Origin: Mycobacterium simulans
GTDB taxonomy: Bacteria; Actinomycetota; Actinomycetes; Mycobacteriales; Mycobacteriaceae
Assembly (NCBI RefSeq): GCF_900232995.1
Contig: NZ_OCVX01000003.1
Coordinates: 772,978 to 836,977, forward strand
Length of the DNA: 64,000 nucleotides
Reading direction: 5' to 3'
Shown: positions 16,846 to 26,317 of the stretch, in pieces
Numbering within the stretch: position 1 is the stretch's first letter
How the letters are laid out: each line of letters begins with the position of its first letter
Made by a program: the position numbers and the translations under genes
The notes under the pieces: model-generated
Told to the model about the DNA's origin: nothing
Databases searched by the model: none
The model's input: only the letters and a program-made list of their open reading frames with translations

Positions 16846-17622
16846 CTAGGTGCCTGTCCAGCGGGGCGGGCGTTTCTCGGCGAACGCGATCGCTCCCTCC
16901 TTGGCGTCGTTGGACATGAAGATCGGGCCCAGGATTTTGATCTGCTCGGCGAACCTGGTGTCCAGGCTCCAGCCGCGGGATTCGGTGATGATCCGTTTGG
17001 TGGCGGCGACCGCGAGCGGCCCGTTGGCGGTGATCTTTTCCGCCAGCGTGATCGCGGCGTCCAGTGCGCCGCCGGGCTCGGCCAAGATGTTGACCATCCC
17101 CAGCTCGTGGGCGCGCTCGGCGGGCAGGTTGTCACCGGTCAGCGCCAGCTCCATGGCGATCGCATAGGGGATGCGCTCGGGCAGCCGCAGCAGCCCACCT
17201 CCGCCGGCAACCAGACCGCGCTTGACCTCCGGAATGCCGAACGCCGAATCCCGGGCCGCCACGATCAGGTCGGTGGCCAGCGCCAGCTCGGTGCCGCCGG
17301 CCAGCGCGTAACCCTCCACGGCCGCGATCAGTGGCTTAGCGGGTGGCCGTTCGGTGAAGCCCAGGCCGCGGCCCTCGACGACGACGTTCTCGCCCCGAGC
17401 GAATGCCTTGAGGTCCATGCCCGCGCAGAACGAACCGCCCGCGCCGGTCAGGATGGCCACGGACAGGCCGGTGTCGTCGTCGAGCCGATCCATCGCTTCG
17501 GCCAATCCCCGGCTGACCGCGGCGTTGACCGCGTTCTTGGCTGTTGGACGGTTGATCGTGATGATCAGGATTCGGTCGCGTTGTTCGACGAGGACTGCGG
17601 GTTCGGTAGCTTCTTCGCTCAC
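16846..17622 (-). CDS. echA1: Enoyl-CoA hydratase/isomerase (EchA1, Rv0222 homologue)
   Basis: 258 residues of the crotonase superfamily. ILTGAGGSFCAGMDLKAFARG forms the first oxyanion-hole segment and AAVEGYALAGGTELALATDLIVAA the second. The Glu of FGIPEVKRGLVAGGGGLLRLPERI lies where many crotonases carry a catalytic acidic residue. It is expected to hydrate 2-enoyl-CoA in beta-oxidation, but crotonase substrates vary. It sits next to the wax-ester synthase gene, as in M. tuberculosis. Confidence 0.87.
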   Translation of the reverse strand: MSEEATEPAVLVEQRDRILIITINRPTAKNAVNAAVSRGLAEAMDRLDDDTGLSVAILTGAGGSFCAGMDLKAFARGENVVVEGRGLGFTERPPAKPLIAAVEGYALAGGTELALATDLIVAARDSAFGIPEVKRGLVAGGGGLLRLPERIPYAIAMELALTGDNLPAERAHELGMVNILAEPGGALDAAITLAEKITANGPLAVAATKRIITESRGWSLDTRFAEQIKILGPIFMSNDAKEGAIAFAEKRPPRWTGT

Positions 17623-17660
17623 AGTGCCCGATCGTAACGACCGCAGTATCGGGCCCCCGA

Positions 17661-19070
17661 TCAGGCTTGAGCCATCGCGTCTTCGATAACCGTCAGTTCC
17701 TCGGAAAGCCCAGCGGCCCTGCGTATTTCGATAAAATCGGCGACCATGGCCTCGGTCACCTCATGTGGGTCCTTGACGGTGGAACCGTCGGACAACACCG
17801 AGATATTGAGCTGGTCGACATAACTCCAGACGGTGATGTTCAGACCGCTGCCGGCGGTCAACGGCCCGACCGAATAGATCTCGGTGACCACCGCGCCACC
17901 GACCCTGCCGCGCTCGCGCGGGCCTGGGACGTTCGAGATATTCAAATTGAGGATCTTGTTCTGCCCGTCGCGACCTGACAACCACCGGAACATGGCTTCC
18001 GTGCCCGCCGGCGGCCAGTAGGCGGCCCAGCGGCTGATCAGTTCCGGCCCCATCAGCTGGTGACTCTCCTTGGCGGAGGCCGCGTTTTCGTGGCTGGCCT
18101 GCACCCGTTCCAGGGGATCATCGAGGTCCGCTGGCAGCGCCACCATCATTCCGCTGAAGTGGTTGCCGGAAATCCGCTCCGGCGAGAAGTCGTAACTCAC
18201 CGGGACGGAGGCCAGCAGCGGTTCGGTCTTGCCGTCATAGCGCAACAGCAAGCTGCGCAGTGCCCCGGTGGACATGGCCAGCACCATGTCGTTGATCGTC
18301 ACCCCGAGCTTCTTTCCCGTCTCCTTCAAATCGGCCAACGCCAGGGTTGCGGTGGCGAACATGCGCTCGGGAGTGATCTTGTGGTTCATGAAAGTCGGCG
18401 GAGGCGTGAACGGCATGGTGAGTTCCGGGGAGAGCTTGCGCGAACTGCGTCGCACCCGTCCCAAACCCTGTGCGGTGTAACGGATCGTGGCGGGGATCCG
18501 CGCAACGTGGCGCAGATGGGCCACGAACGCCGAGCTCATCAACTCCCGCCTGCTGGGGGCGGGGGCGGACACATATTTACCGCCTTCGGGGCCCGGCAGC
18601 AGGGCCATGCCGCGCGCCATCAGGTTCGCCGAGGCGACCCCATCGGCCAGCGCGTGGTGAATCTTGGCGGCCACCGCGACCCGGTTATTGGCAAGGCCCT
18701 CAACGAAATACATCTCCCACAGGGGATGGGAACGATCCAGTGGGGTGCTGGCGATCTGTCCGATCGCCTCGTCGAGTTCGCGCCGGCCGCCAGGCGGGGG
18801 CAGTTCCCAAGGCCGGATGTGATAGTCGAGATCGACCTCACAGTGCTCACGCCACATCGGGTGGTGGAACTTGAACGGGATGTTGACCAGTTGATAGCCG
18901 AGCGGTTCGAGCTTGTGCATCCGGCCGCCGATGACTCGACGAAACGCTTCGATGCCGAATTCGCGGCGGTCCGGGTCGAGTTCGATCACGGCGACCTTGA
19001 TGGTGTGCATGTGCACGTTCGGCGTCTCGCTGTATAGCAGCACCGCGTCCCAGCCGCTGAGTCGTTTCAC
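17661..19070 (-). CDS. Wax-ester synthase / diacylglycerol acyltransferase (Rv0221 homologue)
   Basis: 469 residues, the same length as the M. tuberculosis protein as I recall it. Active-site motif HHALADG lies at residues 138-144 (HHxxxDG). The N-terminal MKRLSGWDAVLLYSETPNVHMHT and C-terminal NISNVPGPRERGRVGGAVV are hallmarks of the bacterial WS/DGAT family. It esterifies fatty acyl-CoA to diacylglycerol or long alcohols, producing storage triacylglycerol or wax. It is adjacent to the lipase gene lipC, an arrangement that joins storage-lipid synthesis and turnover. Confidence 0.9.
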   Translation of the reverse strand: MKRLSGWDAVLLYSETPNVHMHTIKVAVIELDPDRREFGIEAFRRVIGGRMHKLEPLGYQLVNIPFKFHHPMWREHCEVDLDYHIRPWELPPPGGRRELDEAIGQIASTPLDRSHPLWEMYFVEGLANNRVAVAAKIHHALADGVASANLMARGMALLPGPEGGKYVSAPAPSRRELMSSAFVAHLRHVARIPATIRYTAQGLGRVRRSSRKLSPELTMPFTPPPTFMNHKITPERMFATATLALADLKETGKKLGVTINDMVLAMSTGALRSLLLRYDGKTEPLLASVPVSYDFSPERISGNHFSGMMVALPADLDDPLERVQASHENAASAKESHQLMGPELISRWAAYWPPAGTEAMFRWLSGRDGQNKILNLNISNVPGPRERGRVGGAVVTEIYSVGPLTAGSGLNITVWSYVDQLNISVLSDGSTVKDPHEVTEAMVADFIEIRRAAGLSEELTVIEDAMAQA

Positions 19071-19113
19071 CGCAAACCCCTACTCATGACGCGACCTTAC
19101 AATGGGGCGGCGC

Positions 19114-20316
19114 TCAGATAACCTCTTTCGCGAACTGGGCTCGAGTGCGGTGAACATGGTTGAGGAACAACGAAATCGCATGCGCCATCGGGCCAGTGCG
19201 GGCGCCGTCGAGAAGGTCGAAGCCGTGGCCCGCCCCGGGCAGTTCCACGTAGCCAACCAGCGAGCGCGAAACCCCGCGTAACCGCTCGACGAAGCTGCGC
19301 GCCTGCTCAACCGGGATGACACTGTCGCGACTGCCGTGAATCACCAGGAACGGTGGCGCATTGGTATGTACCCGGGCGATCGGCGAGGCATCGCGGAACA
19401 CCTCTGGATGCCGGTCGATGCTCCGCTTGACCACCACCCGCTCCAGGAATTCGACGAACCGGGCGCGTTCGGGGGTGGAGCGGTCTTCCCAGTCGTAGCG
19501 ACCGTAAATCCCGACGACGGCGTCGACCGAGGTGTCCGAGCCTTCCGGCAGCTCGCCCTGGAATCCGGGGTCGTTGGCGGTGAGCCCGGCGAGCGCGGCC
19601 AGGTGTCCCCCGGCCGAGCAACCTGCCACAGCAACAAAATTGCGGTCCCCGCCGAACTTGTCGACGTTGGCTCGGGCCCATGCGATGGCGGTCTTGACAT
19701 CAAGGATGTGGCGCGGCCACCGGTGGTGCGGGGCAACGCGGTAGTCGATGGACAAGCACACCCACCCCAGCTCGGCCAGGCGTGACATCAGCGCATACCC
19801 CTGGATGGTGCGGCTGCCGTGAATCCACGCTCCACCCGGGACGAAAATCAGCACCGGTGCCGGTTGGGTGGGCAAGTCTTTGCGGCGCCACACGTCGAGT
19901 AACTGGGCGGGGCTGTCGCCATAGTGGACGGCGCGGCGATAAAGGTAGCGACGGTGTCGCCGTGCTTGCCACACCGGTGGGGTGCGCTCTGGGGCCGGCC
20001 ATTGAGCGTCCAGGTCGGCGGCCGACACGATGCCGCGTAGGGCCGATACCGACACCTCGTTGGTGCTGGCACGGTCCCGGCGGCGAATCTCGTCGATACC
20101 GGGGGTCAGCCAGTCCCGCGCCATAGCGGACATCACATCCGGTGCTTGCCGGGCTCCCCACACACCCATCGCGGTGAAACCGCCCAGCGGTTCGAGATGT
20201 TTGCCGACCACTGGTAGGGAAGCTCCCGCGACGCTTAGGGCCAGCATGTAGTCGCCGGGACGAGCGCGCAGCAACCATCGCAAGCAGGGGGTCATACTTG
20301 GCCTCGTCGCCGTCAT
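19114..20316 (-). CDS. lipC: Esterase/lipase LipC (Rv0220 homologue)
   Basis: 400 residues of the alpha/beta-hydrolase HSL-like group. The oxyanion region is FVPGGAWIHGSRTIQG, the nucleophile elbow GCSAG with Ser234, the acid region VIHGSRDSVIPVEQA, and the catalytic His lies in GAGHGFD. M. tuberculosis LipC is a cell-surface esterase active on short-chain esters. No cleavable signal is obvious here, though the first 40 residues are moderately hydrophobic. It lies directly after the wax-ester synthase gene on the same strand. Confidence 0.9.
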   Translation of the reverse strand: MTATRPSMTPCLRWLLRARPGDYMLALSVAGASLPVVGKHLEPLGGFTAMGVWGARQAPDVMSAMARDWLTPGIDEIRRRDRASTNEVSVSALRGIVSAADLDAQWPAPERTPPVWQARRHRRYLYRRAVHYGDSPAQLLDVWRRKDLPTQPAPVLIFVPGGAWIHGSRTIQGYALMSRLAELGWVCLSIDYRVAPHHRWPRHILDVKTAIAWARANVDKFGGDRNFVAVAGCSAGGHLAALAGLTANDPGFQGELPEGSDTSVDAVVGIYGRYDWEDRSTPERARFVEFLERVVVKRSIDRHPEVFRDASPIARVHTNAPPFLVIHGSRDSVIPVEQARSFVERLRGVSRSLVGYVELPGAGHGFDLLDGARTGPMAHAISLFLNHVHRTRAQFAKEVI

Positions 20317-20382
20317 GTGGGGAGCGTACCCCTCCCAATTGGCGCGAATCCAAGATTGCCCCGCGGTTGCCTTCGCAAAACG

Positions 20383-20886
20383 CTATTGCTCCTGGTCAGA
20401 TGTCACTTTTTCACCGCTGAAACGCCACCTTGCGAGTCGCGCGCCGTAGGCAAGAGCGCTGATGGCGAACATGCCCGCGGTGAGCAGTAGCCACCTGCCC
20501 AGAAACGGCTGCTGGGTTTGCCCCGTCGCCGCCTGATAGGTGGCGGCGCCCTGTTCGATGATCCCGGGCAGGAAGATCAGCAGGGTCAGTGCGGCCCCAA
20601 TGGCAGGGATCCGAATGTGATTGCGGGCGACCACGTTTAGGTGGTGCCGTGTCCGGCCATTCCCGGACACGATCCGGTCGACGAGCGCGTAAATCGGGAA
20701 GAGGACCAGGTCGTGGGCTACGACGGCGGCGGCGAACCAGACGGCGATCGACTGCCACCAGGTCTCCGGGTTCCACAGCGTGGCGGGCTTGAAGGTGGCC
20801 AGGATGTAGCCCAGCAGCGCGAGGCCGGACAGCATCGTCAGCAGATGCAGTGGCTGCGACCCGTAAAGCTTCGCGAATCTTGACAT
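20383..20886 (-). CDS. Small polytopic membrane protein (Rv0219 homologue)
   Basis: 167 residues from ATG 20886, which almost abuts the stop of the upstream Mo-oxidoreductase gene (20888). About four hydrophobic helices: LHLLTMLSGLALLGYILA, SIAVWFAAAVVAHDLVLF, IPAIGAALTLLIFLPGII and WLLLTAGMFAISALAY. Its tight coupling to a cytochrome-b561/sulfite-oxidase-like protein suggests a partner subunit or quinone-side anchor, but no haem-ligand pattern is certain. Confidence 0.8.
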   Translation of the reverse strand: MSRFAKLYGSQPLHLLTMLSGLALLGYILATFKPATLWNPETWWQSIAVWFAAAVVAHDLVLFPIYALVDRIVSGNGRTRHHLNVVARNHIRIPAIGAALTLLIFLPGIIEQGAATYQAATGQTQQPFLGRWLLLTAGMFAISALAYGARLARWRFSGEKVTSDQEQ

Positions 20887-20887
20887 C

Positions 20888-22177
20888 TCAGCTCGGCTCG
20901 AAGTTGATGGCGGCAACCCATTTGGTGTTGTGCACACCGGGTAGCGCGGGAACGATGATCCGGGCCGGATAGCCGTGATCCAGGGGCAGGTCTGCGCCGC
21001 TGACCCGCAACGCCAGCAGCGCATCGGGATCGCTGATCTGGTTGGCCGCCAGGATCGCGGTACCGAAGGCACCACCGCGTTGCAGCGACGCGACGAATGC
21101 CGAGCGCGGTGCCGGCACCCCCGCCATCCGGGCCAGGTCGGCCAGCCGGACCCCGCTCCAGGTCTGGACCGTCGACCAGCCCTCCACGCAGGCGATCGGC
21201 AATCGCGCGGTGTGTTGCGGCATGCCGGCCAGCGCCGCGCGGTCCAGGACCACCTCCGAGGGTCCGCCGCGCAGCACCAACCGCCAGTTGTCGCCGACGG
21301 CTTCGGGCGTAATGCCGGCGACGGCGGCGGTCTTGTTGACCGGGAAATCGCGGCCGCGCCCCCGCGGCACCAGTAGCGCGACGCTGCGCGCGGGGCCACC
21401 GAGGGTCTGCCCGACCGTCAGCGCGGCGATCAGCAGCACTCCGGAACCGACCAAGGCCAGCGCGCCGCGCCTACTCATCGTCGGCTCGGCTGGGTTCTCG
21501 GCCACCAACCCGGTCTCATCGGGTGATTCAGGGCGGGTGTCAGCGACCTTGGTGCGCAGCACTTCTCGCAGCGATAGCGACCGCAACCCGCTGATCATGT
21601 GCGGAATCTTGAGCGCGATGTGCATGAGAAAACCGACGATGAACACCCAGGCCCCGAAGTAGTGCGCGTCGTAGAAGCTGAACCCGAAGATGTAGTCGTA
21701 CTGGATATTGAGCACGCCGGTGACGATCTCGAACAGCACCCCGCCGACCAACATCAGCAACGACAGCCGCTCCAAGAACTGGGCGATCGAACGCGCCGGC
21801 GGCCAGACGAATAGCTTCGGGATCACCGACCACAGCTTGGCCAGCACCACCGGAATGAGCACCAGACCCAGCCCCACGTGCAGACCCTGCGTCAGCCGGT
21901 ACTGCCAGGACGGGCGCGTGGGCCACGTGAAGATGGGCAGGCGTAGCCAGCCGACGTGGGCCGGGATGGCCTGGCCGAACTGCGGCCCATAGGCGATGTA
22001 GGACAGCAGCCCGGTGAGTATCACGATCGGCAGCGTCACCAGCAGTACCAGCCCGAACACGGATGTCAGCCACGGACCGCGCAGCGGGCTGCGAAATTGT
22101 CTTAGTCGCTGGATACCTGGCGGCCGACGTTGCTCCAGCGTGCGCCACAGTCGGACGGGAAATCCGTAGCCGCTCAC
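20888..22177 (-). CDS. Cytochrome b561-like membrane domain fused to molybdopterin sulfite-oxidase-type domain (Rv0218 homologue)
   Basis: 429 residues from GTG 22177, which overlaps the stop of the upstream methyltransferase (GTGA). Residues about 30-200 hold four to five membrane helices with His residues suited to haem b (GLHVGLGL, HYFGAWVFIVGFLMHIALK). After a short linker and another hydrophobic segment (MSRRGALALVGSGVLLIAALTVG), the C-terminal 170 residues form an oxidoreductase molybdopterin-binding domain. It has the conserved Cys of that fold in LPIACVEGWSTVQTWSGV. Probably a membrane-bound Mo-enzyme passing electrons to the quinone pool. Substrate unknown. Confidence 0.84.
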   Translation of the reverse strand: MSGYGFPVRLWRTLEQRRPPGIQRLRQFRSPLRGPWLTSVFGLVLLVTLPIVILTGLLSYIAYGPQFGQAIPAHVGWLRLPIFTWPTRPSWQYRLTQGLHVGLGLVLIPVVLAKLWSVIPKLFVWPPARSIAQFLERLSLLMLVGGVLFEIVTGVLNIQYDYIFGFSFYDAHYFGAWVFIVGFLMHIALKIPHMISGLRSLSLREVLRTKVADTRPESPDETGLVAENPAEPTMSRRGALALVGSGVLLIAALTVGQTLGGPARSVALLVPRGRGRDFPVNKTAAVAGITPEAVGDNWRLVLRGGPSEVVLDRAALAGMPQHTARLPIACVEGWSTVQTWSGVRLADLARMAGVPAPRSAFVASLQRGGAFGTAILAANQISDPDALLALRVSGADLPLDHGYPARIIVPALPGVHNTKWVAAINFEPS

Positions 22178-22803
22178 CGGGCCGCCAGACTCGCGAGAAC
22201 CCGGCCGGCGATCAGCCGGAGGCTGGTGAGCGTGAGACCCGCCTGCGCGGCCAGCATGGCGGCGCTGTCCGCGCCCACCGATGCCCATCGAAACCACGGC
22301 CCGACATCGCACGCCGACTCCAGACGTACCCAGCGGGAGCAGACTCCGATGGCCTCGGCCTCGAACTCGACCACACAACGCCCGCCGCGACTCAACAACT
22401 CGGCGGCGCGCCCCAAGATTCGTAACGGGTCTCCGCCGAGGCCGACGTTCCCGTCGATCAACAAAACCGTCTGCCAGCGACCCGTGCCCGGCAACGGCGC
22501 GAACACGTCGCCCAGCAGCGCCGGCGCACCGCCGCGCCCGGCGAGGCGGACCGCCGCCGCAGACCGATCGATGCCCAGCGCGGGTATCCCCCGCCGGACC
22601 AGGCGTGCCACCACCCGTCCGGGTCCGCAGCCCAGCTCGATGGTTGGCCCACTGCACATCTGCGCTACCGCCTCATCGAAGGCCTCGTCGGAGGCTCGGC
22701 CGCCCAACCAACGGTGAGCCGGCAGCGCGCGCAACTCGCCGTTGTCATGACGGATCCAACACCGCTCGCCGCCAAGTGCCCGGTCGTAGAGATGCCCCAG
22801 CAT
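22174..22803 (-). CDS. Class I SAM-dependent methyltransferase
   Basis: 209 residues from ATG 22803 (MLGHLYDRALGGERC); a start at 22854 would add 17 charged residues. Motif I is IELGCGPGRVVARL, followed by ALGIDRSAAAVRLA, and the domain matches Methyltransf_25-like proteins. Its stop overlaps the start of the Mo-oxidoreductase gene, so they are co-translated. It might modify a small molecule or lipid in the same pathway. I know no M. tuberculosis counterpart at this position. Confidence 0.8.
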   Translation of the reverse strand: MLGHLYDRALGGERCWIRHDNGELRALPAHRWLGGRASDEAFDEAVAQMCSGPTIELGCGPGRVVARLVRRGIPALGIDRSAAAVRLAGRGGAPALLGDVFAPLPGTGRWQTVLLIDGNVGLGGDPLRILGRAAELLSRGGRCVVEFEAEAIGVCSRWVRLESACDVGPWFRWASVGADSAAMLAAQAGLTLTSLRLIAGRVLASLAAR

Positions 22804-22901
22804 TTCACGCCCTTCGCGTCGTACCCGACTAGACCGGCCTTGCTCCTGCACCATCCCTGCGTCAGCTTTCCCATCGATACCACACGAGTCCTTCGGAGCA
22901 A

Positions 22902-23822
22902 ATGCACGCCCGGATGGATACTGGCCTGATGCCGGCCGATGATGTCCACCCAGACCTGCGCCGAATCGCGCGCTTCGCCCCGCAACGACTGGTCGGTCCT
23001 CGAACGTTGCCGCTCATGCGGGCCCTGTTAGCCCTTGCCCAACGTCGAATACGCGCCGATGTCGAGGTGCTCACCCTGCCGTCCGGCGTCGGCGTGCGGC
23101 TCTATCGGCCCACCAGCATTGCCGAACCGGCGCCTGCCTTGCTGTGGATCCACGGCGGCGGTTATGTGCTGGGCACCGCGCAACAGGACGACGTGCGCTG
23201 TCGCCGGTTCAGCGCAAAACTTGGCATCACCGTGGCATCGGTGGACTATCGGCTGGCACCAGAACATCCCTATCCCGCGCCGCTGGAAGATTGCTACTCC
23301 GCGTTGACTTGGTTGGCGGGACTGCCAGCGGTGGACCGATCACGGGTAGCGATCGGGGGTGCCAGTGCCGGCGCCGGGCTCGCGGCGGCGCTGGCCCTGC
23401 TGGCCCGCGACCGCGGCGAGATTGCACCGGCATTTCAGTTGCTGGCCTACCCGATGCTCGATGACCGCAGTTCCGCGGCCCCGGCCGACCCGCGCTACCG
23501 CCTGTGGGACCCACGGGCCAATCGCTTCGGCTGGACGGCATACCTCGGCGACACGGACCCGAGGGTCGCAGTGCCGGCCAGGCACGACGACCTGAGCGGG
23601 CTGGCGCCGGCCTGGATCGGCGTGGGTACGCATGACCTGTTCCACGATGAGGATCTCGCTTATGCCGCGCGGCTGGTCGATGCTGGGGTGCCATGCCAAG
23701 TCGAACAGATTCCGGGCGCGTTCCACGGCTTCGACCTGGTGGCTACGAAAGCTCCGGTATCGCGACAGTTTTTCGACATGCAGTGTGAAAGTTTGCGTGC
23801 GGCACTGGGTATGGCGGGTTGA
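22902..23822 (+). CDS. lipW: Esterase/lipase LipW (Rv0217c homologue)
   Basis: 306 residues of the HSL family of alpha/beta-hydrolases. The HGGG motif is WIHGGGYVLG, the nucleophile Ser155 lies in GGASAGAGLA, and the acid and His regions are GVGTHDLFHDEDLAYA and IPGAFHGFD. No signal peptide is visible, so it is probably cytosolic or surface-associated by other means. Starts at 22914 or 22929 are equally possible; none has a good SD. Expected to hydrolyse short acyl esters. Confidence 0.87.
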   Translation: MHARMDTGLMPADDVHPDLRRIARFAPQRLVGPRTLPLMRALLALAQRRIRADVEVLTLPSGVGVRLYRPTSIAEPAPALLWIHGGGYVLGTAQQDDVRCRRFSAKLGITVASVDYRLAPEHPYPAPLEDCYSALTWLAGLPAVDRSRVAIGGASAGAGLAAALALLARDRGEIAPAFQLLAYPMLDDRSSAAPADPRYRLWDPRANRFGWTAYLGDTDPRVAVPARHDDLSGLAPAWIGVGTHDLFHDEDLAYAARLVDAGVPCQVEQIPGAFHGFDLVATKAPVSRQFFDMQCESLRAALGMAG

Positions 23823-23829
23823 TCGCCGG

Positions 23830-25134
23830 TCACATTGCGAAGTACACAAGCTCGCCACCTATGATCGTGGCGGCAACCATCCCGGCGTCCAGCTCGGCCA
23901 GTGCCGCCGCCGGTGGCTCGGTGAGCACGCAGAGGTCGCCCGGCTCCCCGATCTCGACGGTCCGCGCCCGACCCGGCCGATCCGACCAACCCAGAAACAT
24001 CATCAAAGCCGTTCGCGCCGAGACACATTCGCCGCCATTGAGGATCCTGCCGCTTGGTGTCGTCCGGTGCACCGCGGCGCGCATCGCCGCCCATGGATCA
24101 CCTGCACCGAATGGCATATCGGTCGAGAATGCAACGGGCACATGCGCATTCAGCAGGGAAGCGACCCGCCAGAGCTGACCATGCTCGTGGGCCGCGACCT
24201 CGGTGAGGTACTGATCGCCGCGCTCGGCAACGAAGTTGGGCTGTGTTACCACGGTGAGTCCCAGTTCGGCGAGGTCGGTCAGGGTGTCGTCGGGCACGAC
24301 GGCCGCGTGCTCAATGCGGTCGAGCGGATGGCTTCCCGCGGTGCGCAGGGCCGCGATGGTCACCACCAGTTGGGCCGCGGTCACGCAGTGCACGGCGACG
24401 GCTTGGCCGACGCTGTGGTGGTCGGTGATCCAGGTCGTCAGGGCGTCCAAGTCGAGACGGTCATCCTGCAGGATTATCTTGCCCGGTGACAGCAGGCGCA
24501 CCCGCGGCCGGAACTCGCCGCGTCGGTGCGCCACCATCAGCGAGACCAGGTCGTCGGCGTCCAGATCGGGTGTGGCGTCGGTGACGCCGGTGACGCCGGT
24601 CGCGGTGATGCGGCGGCTGAGTTCAGCCAGATTGGTTTCGCGCCGCCGTAGCACTTCCGACCAGCCGCGGTCGGAGCTGTGCAGGCGCCCATCGGGATGG
24701 TCGGGGAGGCCGACCCGGCCCAAGGCTGCGGAGTTGAGCATCCATAGCGCGCCGCTGCGGTGCTGGATCCGCACCGGGCTGTTGGTTACCAGAGCGTCCA
24801 GCGAGCTCCGGTCCAGATCACCGGCAACCGACTCGTGATAGCCGACGGCGCGAATCCACCCGTCGGGCCCCGGCTCGGCATTCGAAAGTGCCTGCACTAG
24901 CTGCTCTTTGGTGCACACCCCAGGCGGTCCTACGGAAAGCGAATCCAGCGCCGACGCCGCCGAGCGCAGGTGCACGTGGTGGTCGTGTAGCCCCGGAAGC
25001 ACGGTTCCGCCGCCGGCGTCGAGCACGCCCTCCCCGCGCCTGGCAGCCAGGTCCTGGCCTACCTCCTCGATCCGGTCGCCCACCCGGATGTCGACCATCG
25101 CCCCGTCAAGCAAGGTGGCCCGCCGAATCAGCAT
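23830..25134 (-). CDS. Metal-dependent amidohydrolase (amidohydrolase-3-like)
   Basis: 434 residues. The metal-binding HxH is in VLPGLHDHHVHLRSAA, near residues 48-56. Further metal or substrate residues lie in VAVHCVTAAQLV, RIEHAAVVPDD and FSTDMPFGAGDPWAAMRAAV, giving the TIM-barrel amidohydrolase pattern. Substrate not predictable. Its ATG overlaps the end of the preceding CoA-transferase gene, so the two are co-translated. I know no equivalent pair between lipW and the Rv0216 gene in M. tuberculosis. Confidence 0.83.
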   Translation of the reverse strand: MLIRRATLLDGAMVDIRVGDRIEEVGQDLAARRGEGVLDAGGGTVLPGLHDHHVHLRSAASALDSLSVGPPGVCTKEQLVQALSNAEPGPDGWIRAVGYHESVAGDLDRSSLDALVTNSPVRIQHRSGALWMLNSAALGRVGLPDHPDGRLHSSDRGWSEVLRRRETNLAELSRRITATGVTGVTDATPDLDADDLVSLMVAHRRGEFRPRVRLLSPGKIILQDDRLDLDALTTWITDHHSVGQAVAVHCVTAAQLVVTIAALRTAGSHPLDRIEHAAVVPDDTLTDLAELGLTVVTQPNFVAERGDQYLTEVAAHEHGQLWRVASLLNAHVPVAFSTDMPFGAGDPWAAMRAAVHRTTPSGRILNGGECVSARTALMMFLGWSDRPGRARTVEIGEPGDLCVLTEPPAAALAELDAGMVAATIIGGELVYFAM

Positions 25135-26285
25135 GGGAGGACTTGTCTTTCGGATATCAAGCGGCGCACGGCGTCGTTATCGGCGCCGAGGGCGGCGGCC
25201 GGTTTGGACACCCGGGGTTTGGACGGCGGTGGGGCTGAGTGCGGCGAGACCGATGCCTGGATCGGCAGCGCCGCATACGTCGCGGCGACGGCGGCCATGG
25301 ATACGTCGATGAGTTCGCCGCCGCCACGGTCCAGCGATTCGGTCATCGCAAGGCTGGCCTCCAGCCCGGCCAGCGGGTCGGCGATGGCGTCCCCGCAGAA
25401 CACCGTCCCGTCTCCGATCAGGCCGCCGGCCACGGCGGCGTCGTCACCGAACGCTGGTCGTCGGGAGTGCTCGCCATGCCCGGTGATGCGCAGCCAGATG
25501 CTGCCCGGCCGCGATGCGATGTCCTCCGGGCCGAGCCGTCGCCGCGCCAGTGCATCGGGCCGCGACCCTTCGATCACGATGTCAGCGACCGCCAGCAGCT
25601 GGCGCAGCTCGTGGGCGTCGCGGTCGAAATCGAGGCAGTAGGACAGCTTTTCACCGTTGATCCAGTCGAAGAAGGCTCGATTGCCAGCTCGGGTGCCGTC
25701 GGGGCGGCGCGGGCTTTCGACCTTGACCACGGTTGCGCCGGCCCGGGCCAGCAGGTGCCCGCACAGGGGACCGGCCCACATCGATGAGAGATCGGCCACC
25801 AGCATGCCGTGCAGCCCGCGCGCGGGCGTCCGCGGCCCGATGCGGCGTATCCGCGGTGGTGCGGCCGTGGCCTCGCCGAGTGCGGCGGCGGGGATGTCGA
25901 GTAGTTCAGCGCCCTCAGCTATCCCGGCCACCAGACGTGTCGCGGCCCACCGCTGCAACAGTGGCCAGGGGTCTTTGGGTGCTTCATCGATGTGCAGCAG
26001 CGCCGGGACGGCGGCAATGTCGTCGGGGCGAGACAGCGTGATCGCACACCAACCGTCATGTGCTGGAAGCAGCCGGGTGGCGCCACCGGCGGACACCCGG
26101 CCGCCGCGGGTCAACTCGAGCAACGCGGCACGGCCGGTCAGCAGTGTGGCCGCATCGGCGGCGATCCGCTCGGCGTGACCCAGCACGTTGGCGCGGGAGA
26201 AGTCGGGTGGTCCGTCGGGTAGACCGGTCAGGTAGGCCAGCCCGCTGCTCCCCCACTTGTACGACGCGTGGCTCACGACCACCAT
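25128..26285 (-). CDS. Family III CoA-transferase (CaiB/BaiF-like)
   Basis: 385 residues. The C-terminal two thirds carry LVADLSSMWAGPLCGHLLARAGATVVKVESPRRPDGTR, a family III CoA-transferase hallmark, then FDWINGEKLSYCLDFDRDAHELRQLLAVADIVIEGSRPDALARRRLG. The N-terminal 120 residues are unusual and may be a degenerate repeat of the fold. It would move CoA between carboxylic acids. It is coupled to the downstream amidohydrolase, suggesting a catabolic pair that opens a cyclic amide or ester and activates the acid. That is inference. Confidence 0.8.
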   Translation of the reverse strand: MVVVSHASYKWGSSGLAYLTGLPDGPPDFSRANVLGHAERIAADAATLLTGRAALLELTRGGRVSAGGATRLLPAHDGWCAITLSRPDDIAAVPALLHIDEAPKDPWPLLQRWAATRLVAGIAEGAELLDIPAAALGEATAAPPRIRRIGPRTPARGLHGMLVADLSSMWAGPLCGHLLARAGATVVKVESPRRPDGTRAGNRAFFDWINGEKLSYCLDFDRDAHELRQLLAVADIVIEGSRPDALARRRLGPEDIASRPGSIWLRITGHGEHSRRPAFGDDAAVAGGLIGDGTVFCGDAIADPLAGLEASLAMTESLDRGGGELIDVSMAAVAATYAALPIQASVSPHSAPPPSKPRVSKPAAALGADNDAVRRLISERQVLPC

Positions 26286-26317
26286 TGTGCTCGCGGCCCC
26301 GCGGCCTCGCGCAGGCC

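Noticed and set aside
18060..19037. 325-residue plus-strand frame opposite the wax-ester synthase
   Set aside because: Pure antisense of a gene with clear HHxxxDG motif; no motif of its own.
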